Shown here in pieces: positions 1 to 7,932 of a DNA stretch of 64,000 nt (its first letter is position 1; every line of letters begins with the position of its first letter). The notes under the pieces are model-generated. The model was not told the DNA's origin. It saw only the letters and a list, made by a program, of their open reading frames with translations, and made no database searches. The stretch is from an uncultured Anaeromusa sp. Its GTDB lineage: Bacteria; Bacillota; Negativicutes; Anaeromusales; Anaeromusaceae. The stretch lies in assembly GCF_963676855.1 (NCBI RefSeq), contig NZ_OY781460.1:1039501-1103500 (forward strand), written 5' to 3'. Position numbers and translations under genes: made by a program.

Positions 1-2
1 CC

Positions 3-836
3 GGGATTTGTTCGGCGTTGACCCGCGAGGACGTGGTTACAAGCACGCATCGAGGGCACGGGCATTGCATCGCCAAAGGCGCGGATGTCAAAAAAATGAT
101 GGCCGAGCTCTTTGGCAAAAAAACAGGTTATTGCAAAGGCAAAGGCGGGTCCATGCATATTGCCGATTTTTCTTTAGGCATGCTGGGCGCCAATGGCGTG
201 GTCGGCGGCGGGTTCAACCTGGCGACTGGCGCGGCGCTGGCGGCCAAACTGCGCAAGAGCGGTCAGGTGGCGGTGTGCTTTTTTGGCGATGGCGCTTCCA
301 ACAGGGGGACCTTTCATGAAGCGGTGAATATGGCATCCGCTTGGAAGCTGCCGGCCATTTTTGTCCTGGAGATGAATTGCTATGCTTCGACTACGCCGTA
401 CCGTACTACCTGCGGCGTGGAAAACTTGGCGGTGCGGGCGCAAGGATATGGTATTCCCGGCGTTACGGTCGATGGCAACGATGTATTTGCTGTCCGGCAG
501 GCGGCGCTGGAGGCAGTGGCGCGCGCCCGGGCAGGTGAAGGGCCGACGATGATTGAAGCGCGGACGTATCGCGTGAAAGGTCATTTTGTGGGCGATCCGG
601 AATTGTATCGCGAGAAAAGCGAAGTCAATGCGAAAAAAGAACTTTGTCCGATTCGCTTTTTCAGGGATAAGGTGAAACAAGAAGGCTGGCTGAGTCAGGC
701 GGAAATGGATCTGATGGAGACGGCGGTGGCGGAGGAATTGGCGGCGGCGCTGAAATTTGCCGAAGAAAGTCCCTATCCTCAGCCGGAAGAAGCCTTGCAG
801 GATCTCTTTGCCGAGGAGGTAGACGAGTATGCGTAA
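3..836 (+). CDS. acoA: E1 alpha subunit of acetoin/pyruvate-type dehydrogenase (5' end missing)
   Basis: Thiamine-diphosphate-dependent E1 alpha subunit, which with E1 beta decarboxylates acetoin or a 2-oxoacid and hands the acyl group to a lipoyl E2. The reading frame is open to the left edge, and codons before the first in-window TTG (position 18) still fit the family (GICSAL), so the N-terminus lies outside the window. Visible: STHRGHGHCIAKGAD, the SMHI stretch, and the ThDP motif beginning GDGASNRG and ending EMNCYA. The stop overlaps the ATG of the E1 beta gene by 8 nt, indicating translational coupling. The sequence resembles AcoA more than PdhA, but this is a judgement by eye. No E2 or E3 gene follows. 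Confidence 0.87.
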   Translation, partial: GICSALTREDVVTSTHRGHGHCIAKGADVKKMMAELFGKKTGYCKGKGGSMHIADFSLGMLGANGVVGGGFNLATGAALAAKLRKSGQVAVCFFGDGASNRGTFHEAVNMASAWKLPAIFVLEMNCYASTTPYRTTCGVENLAVRAQGYGIPGVTVDGNDVFAVRQAALEAVARARAGEGPTMIEARTYRVKGHFVGDPELYREKSEVNAKKELCPIRFFRDKVKQEGWLSQAEMDLMETAVAEELAAALKFAEESPYPQPEEALQDLFAEEVDEYA

Positions 837-1806
837 AATTTCTTTTTCCGAAGCGACGTTGGAGGCTATGCGCGAAGAAATGCGCTACGACGAAACGGTC
901 TTTGTCATGGGTGAAGACATTGCCAGACAGGGAGGCATTTTTGGCCAGTTTAAAGGCTTGCCCCAAGAATTTGGTTTGGAGCGTGTACGGGATACGCCTA
1001 TTTCGGAAACCGCCATTGTCGGCGCTGGTTTAGGCTCGGCTCTAAATGGCTGTAGGCCTGTGATTGACATGCATTTTGCGGACTTTCTTGGTGTGGCGAT
1101 GGACGAAGTTTTTAACCAGATCGCCAAAGTGCGCTATATGTTCGGCGGTCAGACAGACGTGCCGTTGGTAGTGCGGGCTCCAGACGGCATCATTCGCTCC
1201 GCGGCAGCACAGCATAGCCAAAGCGTAGAAGCTTGGTTTCTTCATGTGCCCGGTCTGAAGGTCGTCATTCCTTCCAATCCAGCGGATGCCAAAGGGCTTT
1301 TAAAAAGCGCCATTCGCAGCAACGATCCGATCCTGTACTTTGAACATAAGGCGCTCTTTAGCATGAGCGGTGAAGTGCCGGAAGAAGAATATTTCACGCC
1401 TATCGGCAAAGCCAAGGTAGCACGGGAAGGGAAAGACGTTACGATCATTTCCTATTCCTTCATGATGACGAAAGCGCTGGCGGCGGCGGAAGAACTGGCG
1501 GCGCAGGGCATTGACGCAGAAGTCGTTGATTTGCGGACCATTTTTCCGTATGACCGAGAGACCATTGCCGCGTCGGTGGCGAAGACCCACCGCTTGCTTG
1601 TGGTGCATGAGTCGCCCAAGGTGGGGGGCGTCGGAGCGGAATTAGTGTCTTATGTCTGTGAGCATCATTTGGATGAGCTGGACGCACCGCCAGCAAGGCT
1701 AGGCCTCAAACACGTGCCTGTTCCGTTCAGCCCTCCGTTGGAGCAGTTTGTGGCGCCGCAAAAGGCGGACATTGTTAAGGCTGCGCTGAAGCTGGTGCGT
1801 GGGTAA
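829..1806 (+). CDS. acoB: E1 beta subunit of acetoin/pyruvate-type dehydrogenase
   Basis: Beta subunit of the alpha2-beta2 E1 enzyme; it completes the thiamine-diphosphate site and binds E2. 325 residues, the normal length. Visible family landmarks: [11 protein letters not shown] near residue 25, [13 protein letters not shown] near 65, MHFADF near 85, then the transketolase C-terminal domain from about residue 200 ([27 protein letters not shown]). The ATG lies inside the 3' end of the alpha gene with AGGAGG at 814-819 upstream. In many acetoin loci E2 and E3 follow; here a chemoreceptor follows after 59 nt, so E2/E3 must lie upstream of the window, elsewhere, or be shared with another complex. 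Confidence 0.9.
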   Translation: MRKISFSEATLEAMREEMRYDETVFVMGEDIARQGGIFGQFKGLPQEFGLERVRDTPISETAIVGAGLGSALNGCRPVIDMHFADFLGVAMDEVFNQIAKVRYMFGGQTDVPLVVRAPDGIIRSAAAQHSQSVEAWFLHVPGLKVVIPSNPADAKGLLKSAIRSNDPILYFEHKALFSMSGEVPEEEYFTPIGKAKVAREGKDVTIISYSFMMTKALAAAEELAAQGIDAEVVDLRTIFPYDRETIAASVAKTHRLLVVHESPKVGGVGAELVSYVCEHHLDELDAPPARLGLKHVPVPFSPPLEQFVAPQKADIVKAALKLVRG

Positions 1807-1865
1807 GCAGCGACAAGAACTATCGGTTTCAATCTAGGATCATCGCAACAGCAGGAGGAGTTTTG

Positions 1866-3866
1866 ATGAATTCAGTCCGTACGAAATTGCTAGTGGCACT
1901 GACCGGCTCGGTAGCGCTGGTGCTGGTAGTAGTTATGGGCCTTGCTTATTGGCAAACGTCTAGCCTTTTGCAGGTGAATGCGGAAGAAAAATTTCTGCTT
2001 CAGGCGCAACAATTGGCTAATGGCTTTGATGTGCACATGCAGCGCGAAAAAACGATCATGGAGTCTTTTGGCAAACAAGGAACGAGGCAATATGCCGCCC
2101 TGGCAGCTGATGTGGCTGGACAATTGGCCTTTACGGCGCAATTGCACGGGGAGTATCCGCAGTGGAATCCAGTGACTTTTTTTCCCGAGCCTTCGGGCAA
2201 GCTTGTTACGACGAGCTTAGGGAAACAAGTGGATGCGTCAAAACTGGAGTATGTAAAAAAAATACCACAAGGGAAACCTTTTTTGGATGATCCCATCGTT
2301 TCGGTCGTTACCGGCAAAGCCATCGTAGTTGGCGCGGCGCCAATTTCCATAAGTGGAAACGTAGTCGGTTCCATGGCTGGCGGGATGGCTTTAGAGAACT
2401 TTACAAAAGAAATTTCTGAAGCAAGGATCGGTGAGACCGGCTATGCAGCGCTCATCTCTCCTAATGGGCTTTTGACAAGTCATCCCAACAAGGAGTGGGT
2501 ACTGAAGAAAAAAGCTGAAGAACTGCCGGAACCGGTGTGGGCGACGGCGATGCAAGCAGTGCGCCAAGGGAAGTCTGGAGTCAGTGTGGCCCAGGTAGAA
2601 GGTGTTGAAAAGTTGGTAGCTTATGTGCCGACATCTGACGGCTGGGGAATTTTTGTTGTGTCGGAGACGGCAGAGCTGTATGCACCGTTGTCTCGTTTGA
2701 AATGGCTGATGTTGGGCCTGTTCCTGCTGGGCATGGCGATTGTCGGCGGTGTGGGTAGTGTGATGGCTAAACGCTTGGTGGCGCCCCTGCAAGCGGTAGC
2801 GGTCTATATGGGGCACGTGGCGCAAGGGGATTTGCGCCAGAAAACACTGGATCAGTTGGAGGCGGTTGGTTATACCGGCAATGATGAAATCGGCCGTTTG
2901 CAGCAGTCAGCGGTGCATATGCGCCAACGTCTGGCTGATTTGGTGAAAAACGCCGCTGTTACAGCGGAACAAGTGGCTGCCTCTGCGGCGCACCTGTCCG
3001 AGGGGGCAGACCAATCCTCGAAGGCTTCGACTCAGGTAGCGGACGCAGTGGAACGCGTGGCCAACGAGACGGTGCGCGGCCAAAAAGCGGCGCAAAGTAC
3101 GAAAACGGCGTTGGATTCTTTTGAACAGCAGGTTGGCGATGTACATGGCAATGCCGCCGCTATGGCCGTGTTGGCCAATAAGGCGGCGACAGGCACTGAT
3201 GAAGGCGTAACTGTAATTGAAGCCGTAGTTCGCCAAATGTCGAATATCGGAGTCAGTGCCAAAAAGGTCAATACAACGGTAACTAAGCTGGCAGATAGTT
3301 CGCAGAAAATCAGCGATATTGTAGGCATGATTTCCGGTATTGCCAACCAGACGAATCTATTGGCGCTCAACGCCGCCATTGAAGCTGCGCGGGCGGGTGA
3401 ACACGGCCGAGGTTTTGCGGTTGTGGCGGATGAGGTGCGCAAACTGGCCGAGCAGTCGCAGCAGGCTACGGAGCAGATTGTCGCCTTGTTGGGTGAAACG
3501 AGAGGAGATATCGGCGGCGCTGTTGAAGCCGTGCAGCAGGCTGTAGCGGATGTCAATTCCGGCGTGGAAAACGTCGGCAATGCGGGACGTCGCTTCAACG
3601 ATATTCAGCAGGCGGTGGAGGAAGTGCGCGCTCGCAGCTTGCAAGTAGAAGAAACGATTGAACGGGTAGCTGGAACCAGTAATGAAATTGATCGTGAAGC
3701 TGGGGCTATTGCACAAGTGCTTAATGATACTGCAGCGCATGCGCAGACCGTCTCGGCGGCAACGGAAGAACAGACGGCTTCAATGCAGGAGATTGCCGCT
3801 GCCAGTGCGCAATTATCCAAACTAGCGGTTGATTTGCAAAATCAACTGCAGCAATTCCGCTTGTAA
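1866..3866 (+). CDS. Methyl-accepting chemotaxis protein, dCache type
   Basis: Inner-membrane chemoreceptor, 666 residues. TM1 at about residues 8-28, an extracellular dCache-like ligand domain to about 275, TM2 about 278-300, then HAMP and a long coiled-coil signalling domain. The hairpin tip is canonical ([19 protein letters not shown], then [13 protein letters not shown]), so it should couple to a standard CheA/CheW array. No CheR-tethering pentapeptide is present at the C-terminus. I use the ATG at 1866, preceded by GGAGGAG at 1854-1860; a TTG three bases earlier is less likely. Ligand unknown; its place behind the E1 genes suggests, without proof, a related metabolite. Confidence 0.92.
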   Translation: MNSVRTKLLVALTGSVALVLVVVMGLAYWQTSSLLQVNAEEKFLLQAQQLANGFDVHMQREKTIMESFGKQGTRQYAALAADVAGQLAFTAQLHGEYPQWNPVTFFPEPSGKLVTTSLGKQVDASKLEYVKKIPQGKPFLDDPIVSVVTGKAIVVGAAPISISGNVVGSMAGGMALENFTKEISEARIGETGYAALISPNGLLTSHPNKEWVLKKKAEELPEPVWATAMQAVRQGKSGVSVAQVEGVEKLVAYVPTSDGWGIFVVSETAELYAPLSRLKWLMLGLFLLGMAIVGGVGSVMAKRLVAPLQAVAVYMGHVAQGDLRQKTLDQLEAVGYTGNDEIGRLQQSAVHMRQRLADLVKNAAVTAEQVAASAAHLSEGADQSSKASTQVADAVERVANETVRGQKAAQSTKTALDSFEQQVGDVHGNAAAMAVLANKAATGTDEGVTVIEAVVRQMSNIGVSAKKVNTTVTKLADSSQKISDIVGMISGIANQTNLLALNAAIEAARAGEHGRGFAVVADEVRKLAEQSQQATEQIVALLGETRGDIGGAVEAVQQAVADVNSGVENVGNAGRRFNDIQQAVEEVRARSLQVEETIERVAGTSNEIDREAGAIAQVLNDTAAHAQTVSAATEEQTASMQEIAAASAQLSKLAVDLQNQLQQFRL

Positions 3867-3870
3867 AAAA

Positions 3871-3893
3871 GAAGACGGCTGTAAGCCGTCTTC
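3871..3893. other. Perfect hairpin between chemoreceptor and oxidoreductase genes
   Basis: Ten-base arms GAAGACGGCT and AGCCGTCTTC around a GTA loop, starting four bases after the chemoreceptor stop. There is no T-run on the + side, but the A-run just before it would give a T-run on the - strand. It sits immediately before the ribosome binding site of the next gene, so it may be a weak terminator or an mRNA-stability element. Confidence 0.5.
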
Positions 3894-3909
3894 TAAGGGA
3901 GGGAAAGAT

Positions 3910-4794
3910 ATGAAAACAATTGGTTTTATGGGCATGGGGATTATGGGTTTTCCTATGGCTGTCAATTTGGTGAAAAAGAGCGGCCAGGAAATTTTAGGCT
4001 TTGATATTTTCCAGGAAAAGCGCGTGCAGTTTGCGGCGCAAGGCGGCAAAGCCGTGGAAAGCGAGAAGGTCATTTTCGCACAATGTGATTTAATCTTCCT
4101 TTGTCTTCCTACTAATGATTTAGTGCGTCAGACCATCCTAAATGTGTTGGCGGCAGCAAAGCCTGGCGTGACCATTGTTGATTTTAGTTCCACTTCTCCG
4201 GATGTGATTCGGGAGCTTTATCCTCAGGCGCAAGCGAAAGGAGTCCGACTTTTGGACAGCCCTGTAAGTGGTGGCGAGTCTGGAGCTATTGCGGGTACGC
4301 TGGTACTGATGTGCGGCGGTGAACAAGCGGTATTTGAAGAGGTGAAGCCGCTGCTCTTGCAGGTAGGGGCTTCGGCTACGTATATGGGCGATACCGGGTG
4401 CGGCTGTGTGGCTAAGCTGGCTAACAATATGATTGTTGGCTGTAATATTGCGGCCTTGGCGGAAGGATTTGCTTTTGCTGTTAAGGCTGGGTTGAATCCA
4501 ACTGTATTATACGAGGCGATTAAGGACGGCTTTGCCGGCAGTCCGGTGATGAATGTCAAAGCGCCCAAAATTATCAGCCGAGATTTTTCCGCCAGCGCCC
4601 GGATTGCGGTACATCAGAAAGACTTGAAAAATGCAGTGCGCTTAGCAGAGCAGTTAGGGGTTGAAATTCCGCTGTCGGCGAAGGTGCTTGATTACATGAA
4701 CCAAATGGAGGTTGCTGGGAAGGTTGATGAAGACCATTGCGCCATTGCTCGCATTTATGAGAGGGATATGGGCGTGGAAATCGGAGTAAAATGA
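3910..4794 (+). CDS. NAD(P)-dependent beta-hydroxyacid dehydrogenase (GarR/GlxR/MmsB family)
   Basis: Cytosolic short-chain hydroxyacid oxidoreductase of the 3-hydroxyisobutyrate / tartronate-semialdehyde reductase family, 294 residues (normal). N-terminal Rossmann motif GMGIMGFPMAVNL, substrate-binding DSPVSGGESGA near residue 116, and the catalytic-lysine region VAKLANNMIVG near 170. The frame extends upstream to 3829, but the ATG at 3910 with GGGAGGGAAAG just before is the natural start because the nucleotide-binding strand begins there. Substrate (tartronate semialdehyde, 3-hydroxyisobutyrate, succinic semialdehyde) cannot be fixed from sequence. It ends at a strong bidirectional terminator. 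Confidence 0.85.
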   Translation: MKTIGFMGMGIMGFPMAVNLVKKSGQEILGFDIFQEKRVQFAAQGGKAVESEKVIFAQCDLIFLCLPTNDLVRQTILNVLAAAKPGVTIVDFSSTSPDVIRELYPQAQAKGVRLLDSPVSGGESGAIAGTLVLMCGGEQAVFEEVKPLLLQVGASATYMGDTGCGCVAKLANNMIVGCNIAALAEGFAFAVKAGLNPTVLYEAIKDGFAGSPVMNVKAPKIISRDFSASARIAVHQKDLKNAVRLAEQLGVEIPLSAKVLDYMNQMEVAGKVDEDHCAIARIYERDMGVEIGVK

Positions 4795-4813
4795 GAAACG
4801 GCGCATAAGATGG

Positions 4814-4859
4814 AAAAAGCCCCGAAACAGCCGACGTTGAGGCTGTTTCGGGGCTTTTT
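4814..4859. terminator. Bidirectional intrinsic terminator
   Basis: Nineteen-base perfect inverted repeat (4814-4832 and 4841-4859) with an 8-nt loop; the stem ends carry A5 on one side and T5 on the other, so it works on both strands. It separates the convergent oxidoreductase and HEAT-like genes. Confidence 0.93.
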
Positions 4860-4876
4860 GGGCTTGTCCTTGTTTT

Positions 4877-5392
4877 TTAGTTCCAGGCCTCTTGAAGCTG
4901 CGAGGCGAAGCCGCGAACTTCCTCAAGATTGTGCTTGGCGGCAGCCAAGACTTCTTCTTGAAGCGTCGGTACAATCCACTCTTTTTGCTGGGCCAAAAGA
5001 TGCAAAGAAAGCAGGGAGTGGACAACGATTAAAACATCGTCTTCTTGGCGGGCCCATTTTGCTAAGAGCTGCACTACCTGCTGCAGATCCCATTCGTCCC
5101 AGAAAACGCGGCCGTAAAATAGAGCGATTTTAGCTCGCACTGTCGGCTGGGTGATTTTAGAAAGCTCATATACTAAAAGGCGCTTGTAAGGAGAGAGAAA
5201 AAGAGGGCGCTCTTGGGTAACGCGATCGACGAGTTCTGCGGCCAGCGTGCGGATATGCGCTTCTTCGTGCGTTAAGCCTCGCATGATTTCATCCATAACA
5301 AGCGGATCGGCGGCCGCCACTTCGGGGAGCCGTTCAAAAAGATCGTGCGCTTCTGCGGTATTTTCGGTAAATAATTCCCATGGCACTGACAA
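4877..5392 (-). CDS. HEAT-repeat-like hypothetical protein
   Basis: 171-residue soluble, leucine- and alanine-rich helical protein with no signal peptide or membrane segment. The spacing of helices (for example LTHEEAHIRTLAAELVDRV, TQPTVRAKIALFYGRVF, DDVLIVVHSLLSLHLLAQQ) looks like four or so HEAT/armadillo-type repeats, a scaffold for protein contacts. The start is a TTG at 5390-5392, supported by AAGGAGG eight bases upstream; no suitably placed ATG exists. Single-gene unit with its own promoter-like sequence upstream. I do not recognise a specific family or function. Confidence 0.7.
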   Translation of the reverse strand: MSVPWELFTENTAEAHDLFERLPEVAAADPLVMDEIMRGLTHEEAHIRTLAAELVDRVTQERPLFLSPYKRLLVYELSKITQPTVRAKIALFYGRVFWDEWDLQQVVQLLAKWARQEDDVLIVVHSLLSLHLLAQQKEWIVPTLQEEVLAAAKHNLEEVRGFASQLQEAWN

Positions 5393-5417
5393 AATAATAG
5401 CCTCCTTATAACTGGGC

Positions 5418-5447
5418 TGTATAAATTTTACTGTAAAAAAGGGTTAA
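5418..5447 (-). promoter_or_regulatory. Putative sigma-A promoter of the HEAT-like gene
   Basis: On the minus strand TTAACC (5447-5442), an 18-nt spacer and TATACA (5423-5418), about 20 nt before the ribosome binding site of the HEAT-like gene. Moderate match only. Confidence 0.4.
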
Positions 5448-5694
5448 GGCGATACTGTTGACGAAATTAATAAAGTTAGCATAACACGACTTGGGCGCAA
5501 CTGCAAGAGAGACCTTGAGGCGTTGTAAATGCTGACGAAGCGTCCCTTGAAGCTGTGCCTTAATAAGTAGAATTAGCAGCCAAACAGGTAGTAACAAAGT
5601 GATTGTTTGCTTTCAATCCGCAAGAAAACAAGGAATTGAGCGGATAAACACGAATGTATTTTTAAATAGTAGGACGAATATGGAGGGGTCAAGC
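5448..5694. other. Intergenic region upstream of the Wsp-like module
   Basis: Divergent intergenic region of about 300 bp in total (with 5393-5447). A TTGACG at 5458-5463 followed by CATAAC/ATAACA after 16-17 nt could be a promoter for the chemoreceptor, but the -10 is poor. The chemoreceptor frame stays open back to 5599 without a credible start. I see no terminator, repeat or RNA gene here. Confidence 0.4.
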
Positions 5695-7893
5695 ATGAGT
5701 GTACGGAAAAAGATGGTTCTTTCGTTTTCAGGGTTGTTTGCATTGATACTGCTGCTTGTTTCGGCAGGCGGATATTTTTTCGTTAAAGAGCAGCTTTCAA
5801 GGCAGCTGGAGCAACGCTTGGAAGCTGCGGTTGAGGCGCAAGAGCATCGCATAGAAGGCTGGCTGAATGCGAAAAAAGCCGTTGTAGAGTTAACTGGAAA
5901 CATGGTTCGGAAATTATCAGGCAACGCGGCCGTTTCCCCCGCTTGGCTTGGCGTATATCAAGGGATGGATAAAGACTTTGTAGATATGTATTTTGCGGAT
6001 ACCGCAGGGAAAATGATCAGCGCCAAAGGGTGGGCACCTCCGGTTGGTTTTGATTCACGCCAGCGGGTTTGGTATCAAGCAGCGTCTAAGGCGAATAAGG
6101 TGGTAGTTAGCGATTTTTACATAGATGAAGGTTCTCGCAAGTTGACGGCCACGATCTCTATGCCTGTGTTTACCGAAGCCGGTCAAGTTAAGGGTGTCTT
6201 GGGGGCGGATATTTTTCTAACTGCCTTATCGGAGTTTATTAAAGACCTTCACTATGAAGGAGAGGGGCAGGCCTTTTTAATCAATCGCCAAGGTATTATC
6301 GGCGTGCATCCGTCGGAAGAAATGATTTCTAAAAATGCGCTGAATACAGAGGCAAACCCTGAATTGGCAGCGGCCTTGCAACTTGCGCTGCAACAGGATA
6401 GTGGACAAGTTGCTTATAAAGAGCAAGGCGTAGAGCGAATACTGGCGTACCGAGCCATTTCAGGCACGCCGTGGGTATTGTGTTTTCAAATGGAAAAAAG
6501 TTTAGTCTACCAGCCTTTGCAGCAGCTTTTGCTTTTCTTTGCGGGACTGACCCTAGCTGCTATTTTGTTGGTAGTGTTTGTGACATATCGCCTGGCAGGA
6601 CGAATCGTTGAACCGCTGCAAGCGCTCAATGCAAAGGTAGGAGATTTGGCGCAGGGCGATTTGCGCGTTCGCGCGGCAGCAGAAGGCGGCGATGAAGACG
6701 AAGTGTCTGAATTAGCGGCGGGCTTCAATCAAATGGCGGATGATTTGCAAAGCATGCTGAAGGATGTGCATGAGGCGACAGATGAGCTGCATACGCAGGC
6801 TAACATTCTTGTTGATACGGCATCTCATGTAGCGGCGAATACCCAAGAGTTAAGCGCGACCATGGGCGAAGTTAGCGCGGCAGTGGAAGAGATTACTGCC
6901 GGCTCGGAAGAAAATGCCAGCTCGGTAGTGCAAGTGGAGAACCATGTCGCTAAAGTCGATGAAAAAGCGCACCAAGTATTTCAGGCGGCCACAGAGGGGG
7001 TCGGCGTTTCACTGGAAGTAGCCAAACAAGTGACCCAGGTTAGCGGCTGGATGGAAGAAATGTCTCAAAGTATTCAAAGAATGAGTCTATTACTACAAAA
7101 GGTATCTGTTTCTTGCCGCCATTCTTTACAGATTGCAGGACAAGCGCAGGCTCGCTCGCAGGAAACAACCGCTATTATGAATGCGTTAAACGGCTCTTCT
7201 AAACAAATCAATAGTATTGTCGGTATTATTCGAACGATTGCGGAACAGACAAACATGTTGGCTTTGAACGCGACTATTGAAGCGGCTGGGGCAGGAGAAG
7301 CCGGCAAGGGATTTGCAGTGGTAGCTCGGGAGGTAAAGGAGCTGTCACGCAGAACGTCCGAAGAAGCAGGGCGCATTGCGGCGCAGATAGAAAGCATGCA
7401 AGAGGATATGGCCAGCGCCGTGAAAGCGGTGGAAAACATAAACGATGTGATTGGCGAAACAAGAAAAATCACCCGTTCCATTGCAGCCTCTGTCAACGAT
7501 GAGGGTGTGCAAGAGTTGGTGGAAGAAGAGCGGCCAGAAACAACGCTGCGCCAGGAAATGGCCTTGATCGTAGCCAAAAGTTCGCATGTTGCAGAAAATG
7601 CGGTAATGGCTGCGCAAGAAGTCAAAAACCTATCACAGACCAATGAACAAATTGCGCAGCAAGCTGAAGCTGTGGCTCAGAGTACGGGGGAAATGGCTCA
7701 TATGATGCGAAATATGGCGGAAGCGACCCATGAGATCGCGAAAGGAACCCAAGCCATTTCTTGCAGTTTGCAAGAGTCGGAAAAAGCCATTGTTGATACA
7801 GCCGCCAAGGCGAGCACCGTTAGCGGATGCGCCTATGAAACGGAAGGCATGTCCGATAAGCTCAAAGAACTGGTAGCTAGATTTAAGATCTGA
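5695..7893 (+). CDS. Chemoreceptor (MCP) of a Wsp-like module, with altered signalling tip
   Basis: Membrane chemoreceptor of 732 residues: TM1 about 9-31, periplasmic dCache-like domain ([19 protein letters not shown], then ATISMPVF), TM2 about 277-300, HAMP about 300-352, coiled-coil signalling domain to the C-terminus. The hairpin tip reads [19 protein letters not shown] then [13 protein letters not shown]. The normally conserved arginine of EAARAGE is glycine and the preceding AAIE is ATIE; in E. coli Tsr that arginine contributes to receptor trimer contacts. ATG at 5695 has GGAGGGG upstream; the frame is open further 5' but without support. Followed 39 nt later by a hybrid CheA, so I infer it is that kinase's dedicated receptor. 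No CheR pentapeptide. Confidence 0.9.
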   Translation: MSVRKKMVLSFSGLFALILLLVSAGGYFFVKEQLSRQLEQRLEAAVEAQEHRIEGWLNAKKAVVELTGNMVRKLSGNAAVSPAWLGVYQGMDKDFVDMYFADTAGKMISAKGWAPPVGFDSRQRVWYQAASKANKVVVSDFYIDEGSRKLTATISMPVFTEAGQVKGVLGADIFLTALSEFIKDLHYEGEGQAFLINRQGIIGVHPSEEMISKNALNTEANPELAAALQLALQQDSGQVAYKEQGVERILAYRAISGTPWVLCFQMEKSLVYQPLQQLLLFFAGLTLAAILLVVFVTYRLAGRIVEPLQALNAKVGDLAQGDLRVRAAAEGGDEDEVSELAAGFNQMADDLQSMLKDVHEATDELHTQANILVDTASHVAANTQELSATMGEVSAAVEEITAGSEENASSVVQVENHVAKVDEKAHQVFQAATEGVGVSLEVAKQVTQVSGWMEEMSQSIQRMSLLLQKVSVSCRHSLQIAGQAQARSQETTAIMNALNGSSKQINSIVGIIRTIAEQTNMLALNATIEAAGAGEAGKGFAVVAREVKELSRRTSEEAGRIAAQIESMQEDMASAVKAVENINDVIGETRKITRSIAASVNDEGVQELVEEERPETTLRQEMALIVAKSSHVAENAVMAAQEVKNLSQTNEQIAQQAEAVAQSTGEMAHMMRNMAEATHEIAKGTQAISCSLQESEKAIVDTAAKASTVSGCAYETEGMSDKLKELVARFKI

Positions 7894-7932
7894 TTTTTGC
7901 CGTTGTAGAGGCCGGATAGCAGGTGAATGACG

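Noticed and set aside
174..680. Long antisense frames inside the E1 genes, and similar shadows throughout (for example within both chemoreceptors and the guanine deaminase)
   Set aside because: They lie opposite clearly coding frames with strong family motifs and lack ribosome binding sites.
4798..4816. GGCGCATAAGA-Y-GGAAAAA word shared with 14608-14626
   Set aside because: In both places it forms part of or abuts an unrelated terminator; two short copies are not enough to call a repeat.
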